A stretch of 64,000 nucleotides of DNA from Parvularculaceae bacterium (GCA_028284065.1 JANQSJ010000008.1:186001-250000), one strand, 5' to 3'. Positions 1 to 9,000 are shown, counted from the stretch's first letter. Numbers and translations are program-made. Notes: generated by a model not told the origin, from the sequence alone.

Positions 1-68
1 GCGGCGGCGTCGCACGCCACGGCGAACGCGCCGCAAACCAAAACGCGGACAACAGAAACCGACTTCAT
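1..68 (-). CDS. Partial lipoprotein-like CDS (N-terminus only)
   Basis: Only the first 22 codons lie inside the window; the gene runs off the left edge. The reading starts with an ATG and encodes Met-Lys, a hydrophobic stretch (VSVVRVLVCGAFAVA) and then a cysteine, which looks like a short lipoprotein signal peptide with a lipobox ending FAVAC. No strong Shine-Dalgarno precedes it. Function cannot be assigned. It could also be a chance reading, so confidence is low. Confidence 0.35.
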   Translation of the reverse strand, partial: MKSVSVVRVLVCGAFAVACDAA

Positions 69-234
69 TGCGACCCCGTTCGCTCAAGCCTCACGCGACG
101 AGATTGTCAAAAACACGTTTCTCAAGCGTTTCGGGGCGCGCGCAATTTGCGGCGTTCGTAGTCGCAATGGCGGCGCGGCCACGATCGCCCCCGCAAAATG
201 AGGGTCAGGCGGCTCGCCGCGCGCGCAAATAAAC

Positions 235-281
235 CCTCCATGCTTGGGGTCTGAACCAGTCCGATGGTCCAAGCATGGAGG
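235..281. repeat. Perfect 13-bp inverted repeat, 21-base loop
   Basis: CCTCCATGCTTGG at 235-247 is exactly complementary to CCAAGCATGGAGG at 269-281. Read on the minus strand the stem is followed by GTTTATTTG, so it could end a minus-strand transcript, but no obvious minus-strand gene feeds into it. It could equally be an operator or part of an unannotated small RNA. Confidence 0.6.
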
Positions 282-380
282 TCTCTCTCCTACAATGTAG
301 AACCCGTCCAATCCTCCTCCGAGTGCGGCGGTCTTTAGTCGAATAAGAAAAAGCCCCGGCGCTACGCCCGTGGCTAGAGA

Positions 381-555
381 GGGTTGCGGCGAGTTAGGTC
401 CGTCAAGGACCTAACGGTTCGCCGTTGACGGCTCCCTTCCGTCAACCGCGTCGCAACCCGCAGGGTCAATAACTTAGAGCCTTCTGGGCGGCTCAATCTG
501 AACGCAGAAGGCTCTAGAGCTTTTCGCATTCCGTTAGAATCGGAATGCGGCTCTA
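381..555. repeat. Palindromic (REP-like) element cluster
   Basis: An outer stem GGGTTGCG (381-388) pairs with CGCAACCC (452-459) and encloses two hairpins, GTTAGGTCC/GGACCTAAC (393-415) and GTTGACGG/CCGTCAAC (424-446), giving a three-way-junction shape. Two further stem-loops follow: TAGAGCCTTCTG/CAGAAGGCTCTA (475-516) and a nested TAGAGC plus CGCATTCCG stem (515-555). The GTTGACGG hairpin recurs in the element downstream of the thioredoxin gene (about 20704-20726), so this is a dispersed modular family. Confidence 0.7.
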
Positions 556-615
556 GTTTGTTATTTCGCCGCGCTTTTTCTGCGGATAACCGCGCACATT
601 TATCCGCGAAGCGCT

Positions 616-1413
616 CTAGGCCGCCAGCCGCGCAAACGCTTCGCCCGCAAGGCGTCCGGTCGCGTCCGGATCGTCAATCATCTTCCAGTGTCCGGATTGA
701 GTGTACTCCCGCACACGGACCTTCGACGCCGCCAATCGTTCGTCTACAAAGCGCGCGGTCGCGGCCGGGGCGTTGCGCCGACCCCATAGATAAAGGCCGC
801 TAACGCCAGTTGAGGAAAGCAAGAGAAGCGCCTCGCCGAAACCGTCGTTACGGCCTTTCTCCGCCGCGTCGCGTCCGAGCCGCCACATGCTCTTCGCGCG
901 CGCGCGGCGCGCCGCCTCAACATAGCGCAGCGGCGTCAACTGTTCGGCCGACATGCGTTCAATATCCGCAACGAAGTCTCTCTTGAACGCCGCCGGATCA
1001 CGATAGCCGGCCGCCCGACCTGAGAAATACGCATCCTCTTCCGTCAGATTGCCTTCGATCGACATCACATGGGCGATGGCGCGCGGTCGCCGCAGAGCGG
1101 CTTCAATCGCGATTGCGGCGCCGATGGAATGGCCGATGAGCGCAACCGGCCGGGACGGAGAGATGCGCGCCGCGAGGTCGACGATATGGTCGGCAAAGGC
1201 GGAGATCGTGGCGGCGTCATCCGCAAACGGATGAGACGCCCCGAACCCCGGCAGGTCGGGGGCGACAAGCTCAAAGCGGGCGGTGAGCGCCGTACCGGCG
1301 AGTCCTGCAAACGCAGCGCCGTCATCGGCGAACCCATGGACGCAAATTACCTTTGGCGCCGAAGCAGGACCGGACCTACGCAGGAGAACGCCGCCATCGA
1401 ACTCCTTGCGCAT
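616..1413 (-). CDS. Alpha/beta-hydrolase fold protein
   Basis: A 265-residue single-domain alpha/beta hydrolase. Visible landmarks are the oxyanion-hole HGFADD segment near residue 26, the nucleophile elbow GHSIG with Ser96, an LPGFGAS segment before it, and a C-terminal SGHWKMIDDP that supplies the catalytic histidine (about residue 242). No signal peptide, so cytoplasmic. The substrate is not evident; relatives include esterases and C-C hydrolases. The ATG at 1413 is preferred over the one four codons upstream (1425) because GGAG lies six bases before it. It follows the M16 peptidase by about 40 bases on the same strand and may be co-transcribed. Confidence 0.8.
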   Translation of the reverse strand: MRKEFDGGVLLRRSGPASAPKVICVHGFADDGAAFAGLAGTALTARFELVAPDLPGFGASHPFADDAATISAFADHIVDLAARISPSRPVALIGHSIGAAIAIEAALRRPRAIAHVMSIEGNLTEEDAYFSGRAAGYRDPAAFKRDFVADIERMSAEQLTPLRYVEAARRARAKSMWRLGRDAAEKGRNDGFGEALLLLSSTGVSGLYLWGRRNAPAATARFVDERLAASKVRVREYTQSGHWKMIDDPDATGRLAGEAFARLAA

Positions 1414-1452
1414 TCGCCGCTCCATTAGGCCAGAGGAGAAATCCGACGCGAC

Positions 1453-4218
1453 TTAAAGGTCCGCGAGCTTCACCGTCTCAATGGGACCGAGATCAAGCTC
1501 GCGCACGCCCGCCTCGATCTTCTCGCGGTCGCCGACGATGACCCAGACAAGGCTCTCCGGCTGTACGACCTCGTCCGCAGCGGCCTTGATGGCGGCGAGA
1601 TCAAGCGCGTCATAGCGCGCCTTGAGGCTCGTCGGATAATCATAAGGACGCCCGTAGCGCGCCGAAGACGTCAGGCTCGACAGGACGGCGCCCGCCGTCT
1701 CGAACGAGCCCGGAAGCGAGCGCACATTGTTCGCGACCGCGCGGGTCAGCTCCTCGCCCGTCGCCGGCTTCGTCGTCTTGTAGGCGTTCAGCTCCCGGAC
1801 GATTTCAGCGATCGATTCCTTCGTCTTGTCCGTCTGGACCGGCGCGTAGACGAGATAGGGCCGTTGCCCCCGCGCGCCCTGAAGGAACGTATAGGCGCCA
1901 TAGGCCCAGCCCTTCTCCTCGCGCAGGTTCATGTTGACGCGCGCGGTGAACTGGCCGCCGACAATGTCGTTCATGGCGTTTATGGCGATATTGTTTTCCG
2001 CGCCCGTCGGCGGCGCGACGTGGCCGGCGAGGACCAGCGACTGCGGCGAGCCCGGCTTGTCGACGATGATGACCTTGCCTTGCGCCGGGCGCTCCACGGC
2101 GGCGACATTTTTCGTCGGGGTCGCGCCGGCGGGATCGCGCCAGTCGCCGAACGCGCGTTCAAGGAGCGGCGTTATCTCATCCAGGTCCGTGTCGCCCGCG
2201 ACGAAGATCGTGGCGTTCGACGGCCTCAGCCAGGTATCGTGGAACCGCGCGAGGTCCTCGCGCGTCAGCGATTCAATTGAGTCAACCGTGCCTGAACCGG
2301 TGAACGGCACGCCATAGGCGTGGTCCGCGCCGTAGATCTCCGGCGGCAGGAGCCTCAGGGCGAGCTGCACCGGGTTCGCCTTTTCCTGCGCGATGCTGGC
2401 GATCCACCGGCTGCGGAGCTTTTCAAGCTCCGTCTCGTCGAAGGTCGGCCGGCGGACGACGTCGGCGAGCACCGCAAGCGAGGGTTCGAGCTTCGCCGCA
2501 AGCGCCGACATGGTGACCCCCGTTGTGTCGAGGGTCGAGCCCGTGCCGAGCGTCGCGCCGAGCCCTTCAAGCTCTTCGGCGATCTCAATCGCGCTCATGC
2601 GGCCGGCGCCTTCGTCGAGCATTGCGCCCGTGAAGGACGCAAGGCCGAGCTTGCCGTTCTCCATCGCCGCATCGGCGGCGTAGCCGGCGTCGAACTGCAC
2701 CGAGACATTGACCACCGGAACGGCGTTTCGCTCCGCCAGAACGACCTTGACGCCATTCGACAGCGTCGCCTCCTGGACGTCGGGAAAGGTGAGGTCAGGC
2801 GAGGTCGGCACGGCAGGCAAGCCGGCGGCGCGGTCCACTGCGCTCGACGCAGTTTTGTAGTCTGGGTAGGGAAGGACCGTAAGCTGATAATGTCCGGCGT
2901 TCATCACGTCGCGCGCCGCGGCAAGGACGTCGGCCGGCTTCGCCTCCCGAATCCAGTCAAGCCAGGTGAGAACGAAATCCGGGTCGCCGGCGTAAAGCTC
3001 GCCCTGCGCCAGCGTCACCGCCTTGCCGCCGAAGCCGCCCACTTTCTCAAGCCCGCGCACGACGCTCGCCTCGATGGCGGTCTTGGCGCGCTCCAGTTCG
3101 GCGACCGTCGGTCCGCGCGCAAGAAAACTGGCGACGACGCCTTCCATTTCGGATTCGACCTCAGCGAGATCTGCGTCCGCCTTGGCGTCGACGGTGACGG
3201 AATAGAAGCTCATCAGCTCCTGTCCCTGATTGCTCGCCGTTGCGCTCGTCGCGACTTCAAGGTCGTAAACGAGCTTCTTGTAGAGCCGCGATGTCTTGCC
3301 GCCGCCGAGCACCTCCGCGGCGAGGGTGAGGAGCGCCGCCTCGCGGGTCGTCCGTCCGGGCGCCACCCAGTTGCGGTCGATGCGCGCCTGCGGCACCTGA
3401 TCGTACATGACCTCGCGCTTGTTGACGTCGAGTTTCGGCGCGTTGGCGCGCACCTTCGACAGGGGCGGGCCGGCGTCGATGTCGCCGAAATATTTCTCGA
3501 CTTTCCGCCGCGCGGTCGCGGCGTCAATGTCGCCGGCGAGGACGAGCACCGTGTTCGCCGCGCCGTAATACTCCTTGAACCAATCCCTGACGTCGTCGAG
3601 GGAGGCCGCGTCGAGGTCCGCCATCGAGCCGATTGTGGTGTGCGCATACGGATGACCCGCCGGCAAGAGCCCGGCGAGGGTCTGATACTCCATCAATCCG
3701 TACGGCTGGTTGTCGCCCTGGCGTTTTTCGTTCTGGACGACGCCGCGCTGGTTATCGAGCTTCTCCTGGGTCACTGCGCCGAGAAGATGGCCCATGCGGT
3801 CCGATTCCATCCACAGGACCCGGTCGAGCGCCGGCGTCGGCACGGTCTGGAAATAGTTGGTGCGATCGAACCAGGTGGTGCCGTTGAGGTCCGTCGCGCC
3901 GACTTCCTCCAGCGGCAGGAACCACTCGCCGTCATAATTCTCCGAGCCGTTGAACATCAGGTGTTCGAAGAGGTGCGCAAAGCCGGTCTTGCCCTCAGGC
4001 TCATCCTTGGAGCCCACATGGTACCATATCGACACCGCCACCAATGGCGCCTTGCGGTCCTCATGGACGATGACGCGCAATCCGTTGTCGAGGGTGAACT
4101 TCTCATAGGGAAGCGAGATATCCTGCGCCTGCGCGCCGGGCGCGGCCGCCATGCTGAGAAGGGCGGCGCCCGCCGCCATGGCCGTCGCGCGCAACGGCGC
4201 CAGTGTCTTCTTCTTCAT
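1453..4218 (-). CDS. Secreted M16-family zinc metallopeptidase (tandem domains)
   Basis: A 921-residue pitrilysin-type (M16) peptidase. Residues 1-32 form a signal peptide ending AQA, so it acts in the periplasm or is membrane-associated. The N-terminal domain has the inverted zinc motif HLFEH (His82, Glu85, His86) and the downstream metal ligand in VQNEK (Glu164). The second half (from about residue 480) repeats the M16 fold, with a TLSNGVKVV segment parallel to TLDNGLRVI but no HxxEH, so it is the usual inactive partner. Length fits two-domain M16 proteins. It is separated from regA upstream by a hairpin terminator. Substrate unknown; general peptide turnover is likely. Confidence 0.92.
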   Translation of the reverse strand: MKKKTLAPLRATAMAAGAALLSMAAAPGAQAQDISLPYEKFTLDNGLRVIVHEDRKAPLVAVSIWYHVGSKDEPEGKTGFAHLFEHLMFNGSENYDGEWFLPLEEVGATDLNGTTWFDRTNYFQTVPTPALDRVLWMESDRMGHLLGAVTQEKLDNQRGVVQNEKRQGDNQPYGLMEYQTLAGLLPAGHPYAHTTIGSMADLDAASLDDVRDWFKEYYGAANTVLVLAGDIDAATARRKVEKYFGDIDAGPPLSKVRANAPKLDVNKREVMYDQVPQARIDRNWVAPGRTTREAALLTLAAEVLGGGKTSRLYKKLVYDLEVATSATASNQGQELMSFYSVTVDAKADADLAEVESEMEGVVASFLARGPTVAELERAKTAIEASVVRGLEKVGGFGGKAVTLAQGELYAGDPDFVLTWLDWIREAKPADVLAAARDVMNAGHYQLTVLPYPDYKTASSAVDRAAGLPAVPTSPDLTFPDVQEATLSNGVKVVLAERNAVPVVNVSVQFDAGYAADAAMENGKLGLASFTGAMLDEGAGRMSAIEIAEELEGLGATLGTGSTLDTTGVTMSALAAKLEPSLAVLADVVRRPTFDETELEKLRSRWIASIAQEKANPVQLALRLLPPEIYGADHAYGVPFTGSGTVDSIESLTREDLARFHDTWLRPSNATIFVAGDTDLDEITPLLERAFGDWRDPAGATPTKNVAAVERPAQGKVIIVDKPGSPQSLVLAGHVAPPTGAENNIAINAMNDIVGGQFTARVNMNLREEKGWAYGAYTFLQGARGQRPYLVYAPVQTDKTKESIAEIVRELNAYKTTKPATGEELTRAVANNVRSLPGSFETAGAVLSSLTSSARYGRPYDYPTSLKARYDALDLAAIKAAADEVVQPESLVWVIVGDREKIEAGVRELDLGPIETVKLADL

Positions 4219-4359
4219 GCTCAGTCCTCGAAAGTGAAAGCGCGCCCCGGATCGGCCGCCCGAACGACCGATCGCCGGACGTTAAGGAGGTCGCGGGCGC
4301 CGTCAATGGCGTTCACCGCCTCAGAACTGCGTTTCATCGCAGGGCGGGCGGGGCCTCAA

Positions 4360-4408
4360 AGCAAGAACGCCGCGGCGGCCTCTCGCCGCAGCGGCGTTCG
4401 ATTTTGCT
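4360..4408 (-). terminator. Hairpin terminator after regA
   Basis: GAACGCCGC-GGCGGC and GCCGC-AGCGGCGTTC (about 4365-4400) form a long GC stem with a short loop. On the minus strand it is followed by TTGCTTTG, a modest T-rich tail. It lies between the regA stop and the M16 peptidase start, fitting an intrinsic terminator. Confidence 0.5.
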
Positions 4409-4432
4409 CTGTATCGTGAGCTTTTGGATATT

Positions 4433-5014
4433 TTACCGCGGCGCGCGCTTGGCGAGGATGCGTTGCAGCGTGCGCCGATGCATGCCGAGGCGACGGGCGG
4501 TCTCGGAGACGTTCTGGTCGCACAGCTCATAGACGCGCTGGATATGCTCCCAGCGCACGCGGTCCGCGGACATCGGGTTCTCCGGCGGCTCCGGGCGTTC
4601 GCCGGCGGGCGCGAGCAGCGCCTTTTCGACGTCGTCGGCGTCGGCGGGCTTGGAGAGATAGTCGATCGCGCCGGCCTTCACCGCCGCCACCGCCGTCGCG
4701 ATATTGCCGTAGCCGGTGAGGATGACGACCCGGCAGTCCTCGCGCTTGGCGTGGATCGCGTTCACCACCTGGATGCCGTCGCCGTCATCGAGCCTCAGAT
4801 CGACGACTGCAAAGGCGGGGGGCGCGGCGTTGGCGAGCGTGATCGCCTCGCGCGCGCCGCCTGCTAGGGCGACAGAAAAGCCGCGCTTTTCCATCGCCTT
4901 GCCGAGGCGGCGGCGCAGCGGCTCGTCATCGTCGACAATAAGGACGGAGGCGTCCTCCGGCAGGTCGGCGTTGCGGTCGAAAGCCTCTTCCGCCGCCGGT
5001 TCAGTCTCAAACAT
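4433..5014 (-). CDS. regA: Redox response regulator RegA/ActR/PrrA
   Basis: A 193-residue regulator. The receiver domain (about 22-140) carries the acidic pocket VDDDE (28-31), the phospho-acceptor Asp72 in VVDLRL and the conserved lysine in YLSKP. A short proline-rich linker leads to a Fis-type helix-turn-helix (about 150-190) with VSETARRLGMHRRTLQR, the near-invariant DNA-binding end of the RegA/ActR/PrrA family. It is the partner of the kinase encoded just upstream. RegA controls respiratory, carbon and nitrogen genes according to redox state in relatives. The start has GGAAGGAG six bases before the ATG. Confidence 0.95.
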   Translation of the reverse strand: MFETEPAAEEAFDRNADLPEDASVLIVDDDEPLRRRLGKAMEKRGFSVALAGGAREAITLANAAPPAFAVVDLRLDDGDGIQVVNAIHAKREDCRVVILTGYGNIATAVAAVKAGAIDYLSKPADADDVEKALLAPAGERPEPPENPMSADRVRWEHIQRVYELCDQNVSETARRLGMHRRTLQRILAKRAPR

Positions 5015-5180
5015 GGCGAGAACTCCTTCCGGCCGCGAGGGTCGCGCGCGGCCCGTCTAATCACCCCTGACGAGGCGATATTGCGCCTGTCAGCTTCGTA
5101 TTCCGATTACGCGCCGGCGCAGCGGAAGGTTTAGCGCCAAACCGCCGCATGCCTGCGCTTTACATATGGGAGCGCAAGGC

Positions 5181-6707
5181 TCAAGCGCCGCCGGAGAAGG
5201 GCGAGGCGCCGTCGGCCTCTATCGCCCGCCGCGGCCACGCCACGGACACCCAGGCGCCGGCCTCCTCCTCCCCGCCGAGCCCCGGCGCCACAGACGACCA
5301 GCGCCTGTTGCCGAAGGCGACGCGCCCGCCCGTGCGCTCCAGCAATGTCTTGGCGATGAAGAAGCCGAGCCCCAGCCCGCCCTTGCCGCCGGCGCGGGAG
5401 CGGCCGCGCGCGCTCACATAGGGCTCGCCGAGGCGCGCCAGCACCTCCGCGGAGAAGCCCGGCCCGTCGTCAAGCACCGAAACGGCGATCTCCGCCTCGT
5501 CCCAGGAGGTCGCCACCAGCACCTTCGTCGAGGCGAAGGCCGACGCGTTCTCCACGAAATTGCGCAGGCCATAGACGATCTCCGACCGGCGGCGGACCAT
5601 TGGCGGCGGGCCAGCCTCGGGCGCGGCGAGGATCTGGTGGTCGATGGCGATGGCGGCCTGGCCGTCGGCTATGGGGTCGGCGGCCTGTTTCGCCAGCAAA
5701 TCGATCGTCACATGATCGAGGATATCGCCGCCGCCGACGTCCTGGCGCGACAGCCGCCCGAGAATCTCGCGGCAGCGCTTCGCCTGGCTGACGAGGAGTT
5801 TCGCGTCGTCCTCCAGGGCGTCGAAATCCGCCGCCTCGCGGTCTTTCAGATCCTCGGCCATCTCCTTGGCGGTGAGCTGGATCGTGGCGAGCGGCGTGCC
5901 GAGTTCGTGCGCCGCCGCCGCGGCGAGGCCGCCGATCGCCGCCAGCCTTTCCTCACGCGAGAGGGCGAGCTGCGTCGCGGCGAGGGCGCTTTTCATCTGG
6001 CCGGCTTCCGCGGCGATCCGGTGGGCGTAGATCGAGAAAAACGCGACCGCGAAGCACAGCGACACCCAGAGGCCGAACGTATAAATTCGAGGGAAGACGA
6101 GCCCCCCCGCCGGAAGCCACGGCAACGGCAGGTGCGCAAGCGCCATCGCCGTGACGCCGACAAAGGCGATGACGCCGATCGACGCCGTCTCCCGCATCGG
6201 CAGAACGCTCGCCGCGATCGTCACCGGCGCAAGGATCAGCGCCGCGAAGGGATTGTTGAGCCCGCCTGTAAGGCCAAGCAGCACGCACAGCTGGGCGATG
6301 TCGAACGCGATCGACGCCGCCGCCTCCCGGTCGGTGAGATAGTGCTGCGGCGAGAATCTGAGGGTTGTGAAAAGATTGAGCCAGGCGCTTGCGGCGATCG
6401 CGGCGAGGCAGAGCCCGAGCGGCAGAGGATAGCCAAGGGCGTAATGCACCATCAGAACGGCGGAGGTCTGGCCGGCGACGGCAAGCCACCGCAGTGTCGT
6501 CAGGGTGCGCAGCCGCACCGGCCCGCGCAGCGATCTGCGGGCCGCCTCCCGGTCCGCAGCCGGGTCAAGAATGTCGAAGACCGACAGTCCGAATACCCCG
6601 CCGCGGCGTTTTCCCGGCGTGGCGGGGGACAAGGCCGCCGCGTTATCGCCGGACGCAGGGCCAGTTGAAACGCCGGCGGCGGTTGGCGGTGCGGTCTGAT
6701 CGACCAT
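5181..6707 (-). CDS. regB: Redox sensor histidine kinase RegB/ActS/PrrB
   Basis: A 508-residue membrane kinase. The N-terminal half has about six hydrophobic helices (roughly 72-228) including GGLNNPF (148-154), the quinone-sensing motif of RegB. The dimerisation box AAAAHELGTPLATIQ contains the phospho-acceptor His267, and the redox-active cysteine is retained as Cys312 in QAKRCREIL. The ATPase domain follows (N-box FVENA, G-boxes DDGPGF and GGKGGLGLGFFI). The N-terminus has about 60 extra residues before the first helix. GGAGGAG lies eight bases upstream of the ATG. The SCO1/SenC gene is divergent, the classic reg cluster arrangement. Confidence 0.95.
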   Translation of the reverse strand: MVDQTAPPTAAGVSTGPASGDNAAALSPATPGKRRGGVFGLSVFDILDPAADREAARRSLRGPVRLRTLTTLRWLAVAGQTSAVLMVHYALGYPLPLGLCLAAIAASAWLNLFTTLRFSPQHYLTDREAAASIAFDIAQLCVLLGLTGGLNNPFAALILAPVTIAASVLPMRETASIGVIAFVGVTAMALAHLPLPWLPAGGLVFPRIYTFGLWVSLCFAVAFFSIYAHRIAAEAGQMKSALAATQLALSREERLAAIGGLAAAAAHELGTPLATIQLTAKEMAEDLKDREAADFDALEDDAKLLVSQAKRCREILGRLSRQDVGGGDILDHVTIDLLAKQAADPIADGQAAIAIDHQILAAPEAGPPPMVRRRSEIVYGLRNFVENASAFASTKVLVATSWDEAEIAVSVLDDGPGFSAEVLARLGEPYVSARGRSRAGGKGGLGLGFFIAKTLLERTGGRVAFGNRRWSSVAPGLGGEEEAGAWVSVAWPRRAIEADGASPFSGGA

Positions 6708-6824
6708 ACGATGCTTCTCCTCCGTCCGGCGCGGGGCCCGGGTCCCAACGCCGCTGGCGCCGGTCGAGCCTGCGCCTTATGTAGCGATCGAAAGCCAGTC
6801 CTTCAAAACGAGAGACGCCTCAAC

Positions 6825-7484
6825 ATGCCCGCGCCAGAACGACCACGCTTTGATATCGCGCGCGCGCGCCGCGTCGCCCGCTTGGCCGCGCCCCTGGCCG
6901 CGCTTCTCTCCGTCGCGGCGCTGGCGATGGCGGGCTGCGCGGGCGAAGACAGAGCCGGCGGCCTTCCTGCCGAGGGCGTCATCAGGCTAACCGACCAGTT
7001 TCCCGGCGACTACGCGCTTATTGGCGCGGATGGCGCAGCGAGGACGCAGGCGAGTTTCGCCGGCGACATCGCGATCCTATATTTCGGGTTCGCGTCGTGC
7101 CCGGATGTTTGCCCCCTCGCCCTTAGCCGGCTGTCCGCCGCGCTGGAGGAGCTGGACCCCGAGACGCTGGACGACGTGACGCCGATCTTCGTCACCGTCG
7201 ACCCGGAGCGCGATACGCCGGAGGCGCTCGCCGACTATCTTTCGTTCGACGAACGCATTATCGGCCTTACCGGCGATGCTGAGGCGATTGAGGCGGCGAA
7301 ACGCGCCTTTAAAGTGTATGGCGCGAAGGAACAGCTTCCAGATTCCGAGCTTGGCTACACGGTCAATCACACGAGCCTTTTTTATGTCGTCGACCGGACG
7401 GGCCGGCCGCGGTTGGCGCTTAAGGATTCGCTGACGCCGGCCGAAATCGCCGCAACGCTCGAAGACGCGGTTCGCTGGCGTTGA
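6825..7484 (+). CDS. senC: SCO1/SenC/PrrC family copper-binding lipoprotein
   Basis: A 219-residue membrane-anchored thioredoxin-fold protein. A signal segment ends in the lipobox AMAGC (Cys38). The copper site is complete: Cys92 and Cys96 in FASCPDVCP and His182 in YTVNHTSLF. Sco proteins deliver copper to the CuA site of cytochrome c oxidase and, as SenC/PrrC, influence RegB signalling. The ATG at 6825 is chosen because it gives a normal-length signal peptide; an upstream start at 6711 would add 38 unrelated residues. It is divergent from regB, so the 117-base gap probably holds promoters for both. Confidence 0.92.
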   Translation: MPAPERPRFDIARARRVARLAAPLAALLSVAALAMAGCAGEDRAGGLPAEGVIRLTDQFPGDYALIGADGAARTQASFAGDIAILYFGFASCPDVCPLALSRLSAALEELDPETLDDVTPIFVTVDPERDTPEALADYLSFDERIIGLTGDAEAIEAAKRAFKVYGAKEQLPDSELGYTVNHTSLFYVVDRTGRPRLALKDSLTPAEIAATLEDAVRWR

Positions 7485-7713
7485 ACGCGGCCGGTTTCGG
7501 CGGCTTTTAACCATCCTCCGCCCCTACTAACTTAACGTCTGAGGCCCAATATCCGACTAAAGTCGTAGGCGGGGGCGAGCGTTGCAGGGTTTGCCTTGCA
7601 CGCGCGGCGCGTGCGAAGGTCCAATGGTCTCGTCGGCCGACGCGCCGTGAGGGGATGCGGGCGTTTCTTGCCGGAATGGGTCTGGAGGGCGTTGCGTATA
7701 CGTAGGTTTGTCC

Positions 7714-8994
7714 ATGCTCTATTCAGCCCACGAATTCAGCTACCAGTTGCTGGCGCCGGCGCGGTACGCGGCAGGCCTCGGGGCGAAGTTCTGGCGATCG
7801 CCGTTTAACCCGATGGCTGCGAGCTGGCTCGGGCGCACGTCGGCGGCGGCGCTTGACGTGTTCGAACATGCCACCAGACGCTACCCGAAACCGGCCTGGG
7901 AGATTTCCGAAACTGAGGTCGACGGCGCCGCCGTGCCGGTGACGATTGAAACCGCCGTAGCGCGCGATTTCTGCCGCCTCCTGCATTTTAAACGCGATCC
8001 CGCCGCCCTCGCCTCAGCGAAGGGATCGTCCGAACCCGACCCGAAAGTGATGATTGTCGCCCCGCTCTCCGGGCACTATGCGACGCTTCTGCGCGGCACG
8101 GTCGAAGCGATGATTCCGTCCCATGACGTTTACATCACCGACTGGGTGAACGCGCGCATGACGCCGCTGTCCTACGGACGGTTCGACCTCAACGGCTATA
8201 TCGACTACCTCATCGACTTCATGGGCGCCATGGGCGGGCCGGCGCACGCCATGGCGGTGTGCCAGCCGGGCCCGGCGCTCCTCGCCGCCGGCGCCGTCAT
8301 GTCCGCGCGCAAGGACCCCGCCCGGCCGCTGTCGATGACCATCATGGGCAGCCCGATCGACACCCGCAAATCGCCCACCGTGCCGAACGTCCTCGCCCAG
8401 GAGCGGCCGTTCGAGTGGTTCGAGCGAAATATGATCTACACGGTGCCTTCGCCCTATCCAGGCGTCATGCGCCGCGTCTATCCCGGCTTCGTTCAGCTTT
8501 ATTCGTTCCTGTCGATGAATCACGATCGGCACGCGAACGCCCATTACGACTATTTCCAGCACCTCGTCGAAGGCGACGGCGACAGCGCGGAAAAGCATCG
8601 TTCGTTCTATGACGAATATCTCTCCGTCCTCGACCTGACGGCGGAGTTCTATCTCCAGACCATCCGCGAGGTGTTTCAGGAGCACACCCTGCCCGACGGA
8701 AAATTCGTCCATCGCGGCGACGTCGTCGATCCCGGCGCCATTACCGACATCGCGCTGATGACGGTCGAGGGCGAGAACGACGATATCTCCGGCATTGGCC
8801 AGACCCAGGCCGCGCATGATCTGTGCATCAACCTGCCTGCGGAGATGCAGCTCGACTACATTCAGCCGGGCGTCGGCCATTACGGCGTCTTCAACGGCTC
8901 GCGCTGGCGCACCGAGATTCAACCGCGGGTGGCGAAATTCATCCGTAAGCACCATAAGCCCGACGCGCGCAGGGTCGACGTCGCTGCGGAGTAA
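7714..8994 (+). CDS. phaZ: Intracellular polyhydroxyalkanoate depolymerase PhaZ
   Basis: A 426-residue cytoplasmic enzyme that mobilises stored polyhydroxybutyrate. It has no signal peptide. The hallmark is AVCQPGPALLA with Cys183 replacing the usual serine nucleophile, as in the intracellular PhaZ family first described in Ralstonia; FEHATRRYPKP and the C-terminal VGHYGVFNG segment (catalytic histidine) also fit. The ATG at 7714 is preferred to a TTG two codons earlier because TAGG sits at a workable distance. It is far from phaAB and phaR (37-40 kb) but belongs to the same PHB cycle. It is convergent with the next gene. Confidence 0.93.
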   Translation: MLYSAHEFSYQLLAPARYAAGLGAKFWRSPFNPMAASWLGRTSAAALDVFEHATRRYPKPAWEISETEVDGAAVPVTIETAVARDFCRLLHFKRDPAALASAKGSSEPDPKVMIVAPLSGHYATLLRGTVEAMIPSHDVYITDWVNARMTPLSYGRFDLNGYIDYLIDFMGAMGGPAHAMAVCQPGPALLAAGAVMSARKDPARPLSMTIMGSPIDTRKSPTVPNVLAQERPFEWFERNMIYTVPSPYPGVMRRVYPGFVQLYSFLSMNHDRHANAHYDYFQHLVEGDGDSAEKHRSFYDEYLSVLDLTAEFYLQTIREVFQEHTLPDGKFVHRGDVVDPGAITDIALMTVEGENDDISGIGQTQAAHDLCINLPAEMQLDYIQPGVGHYGVFNGSRWRTEIQPRVAKFIRKHHKPDARRVDVAAE

Positions 8995-9000
8995 CGACGG

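Larger units (their letters stand above)
69..615. other. Repeat-rich intergenic region
   Basis: No convincing gene is visible in this 547-base gap. It contains a perfect 13-bp inverted repeat (235-247 with 269-281), a small CTACA-A-TGTAG palindrome at 290-300, and a cluster of stem-loops at 381-555, both described separately. One open frame on the minus strand (84-311) lacks a Shine-Dalgarno and runs straight through the inverted repeat. Confidence 0.6.

Noticed and set aside
84..311. 75-codon minus-strand frame near the left edge
   Set aside because: It contains the perfect inverted repeat at 235-281 and has no start signal or similarity.
2320..4419. 699-codon plus-strand open frame opposite the M16 peptidase
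   Set aside because: It is the antisense shadow of a well-supported gene in GC-rich DNA; composition is Arg/His-rich and no domain is visible.
5166..6668. 500-codon plus-strand open frame opposite regB
   Set aside because: Antisense to an intact histidine kinase with full motifs; Arg-rich composition typical of shadow frames.
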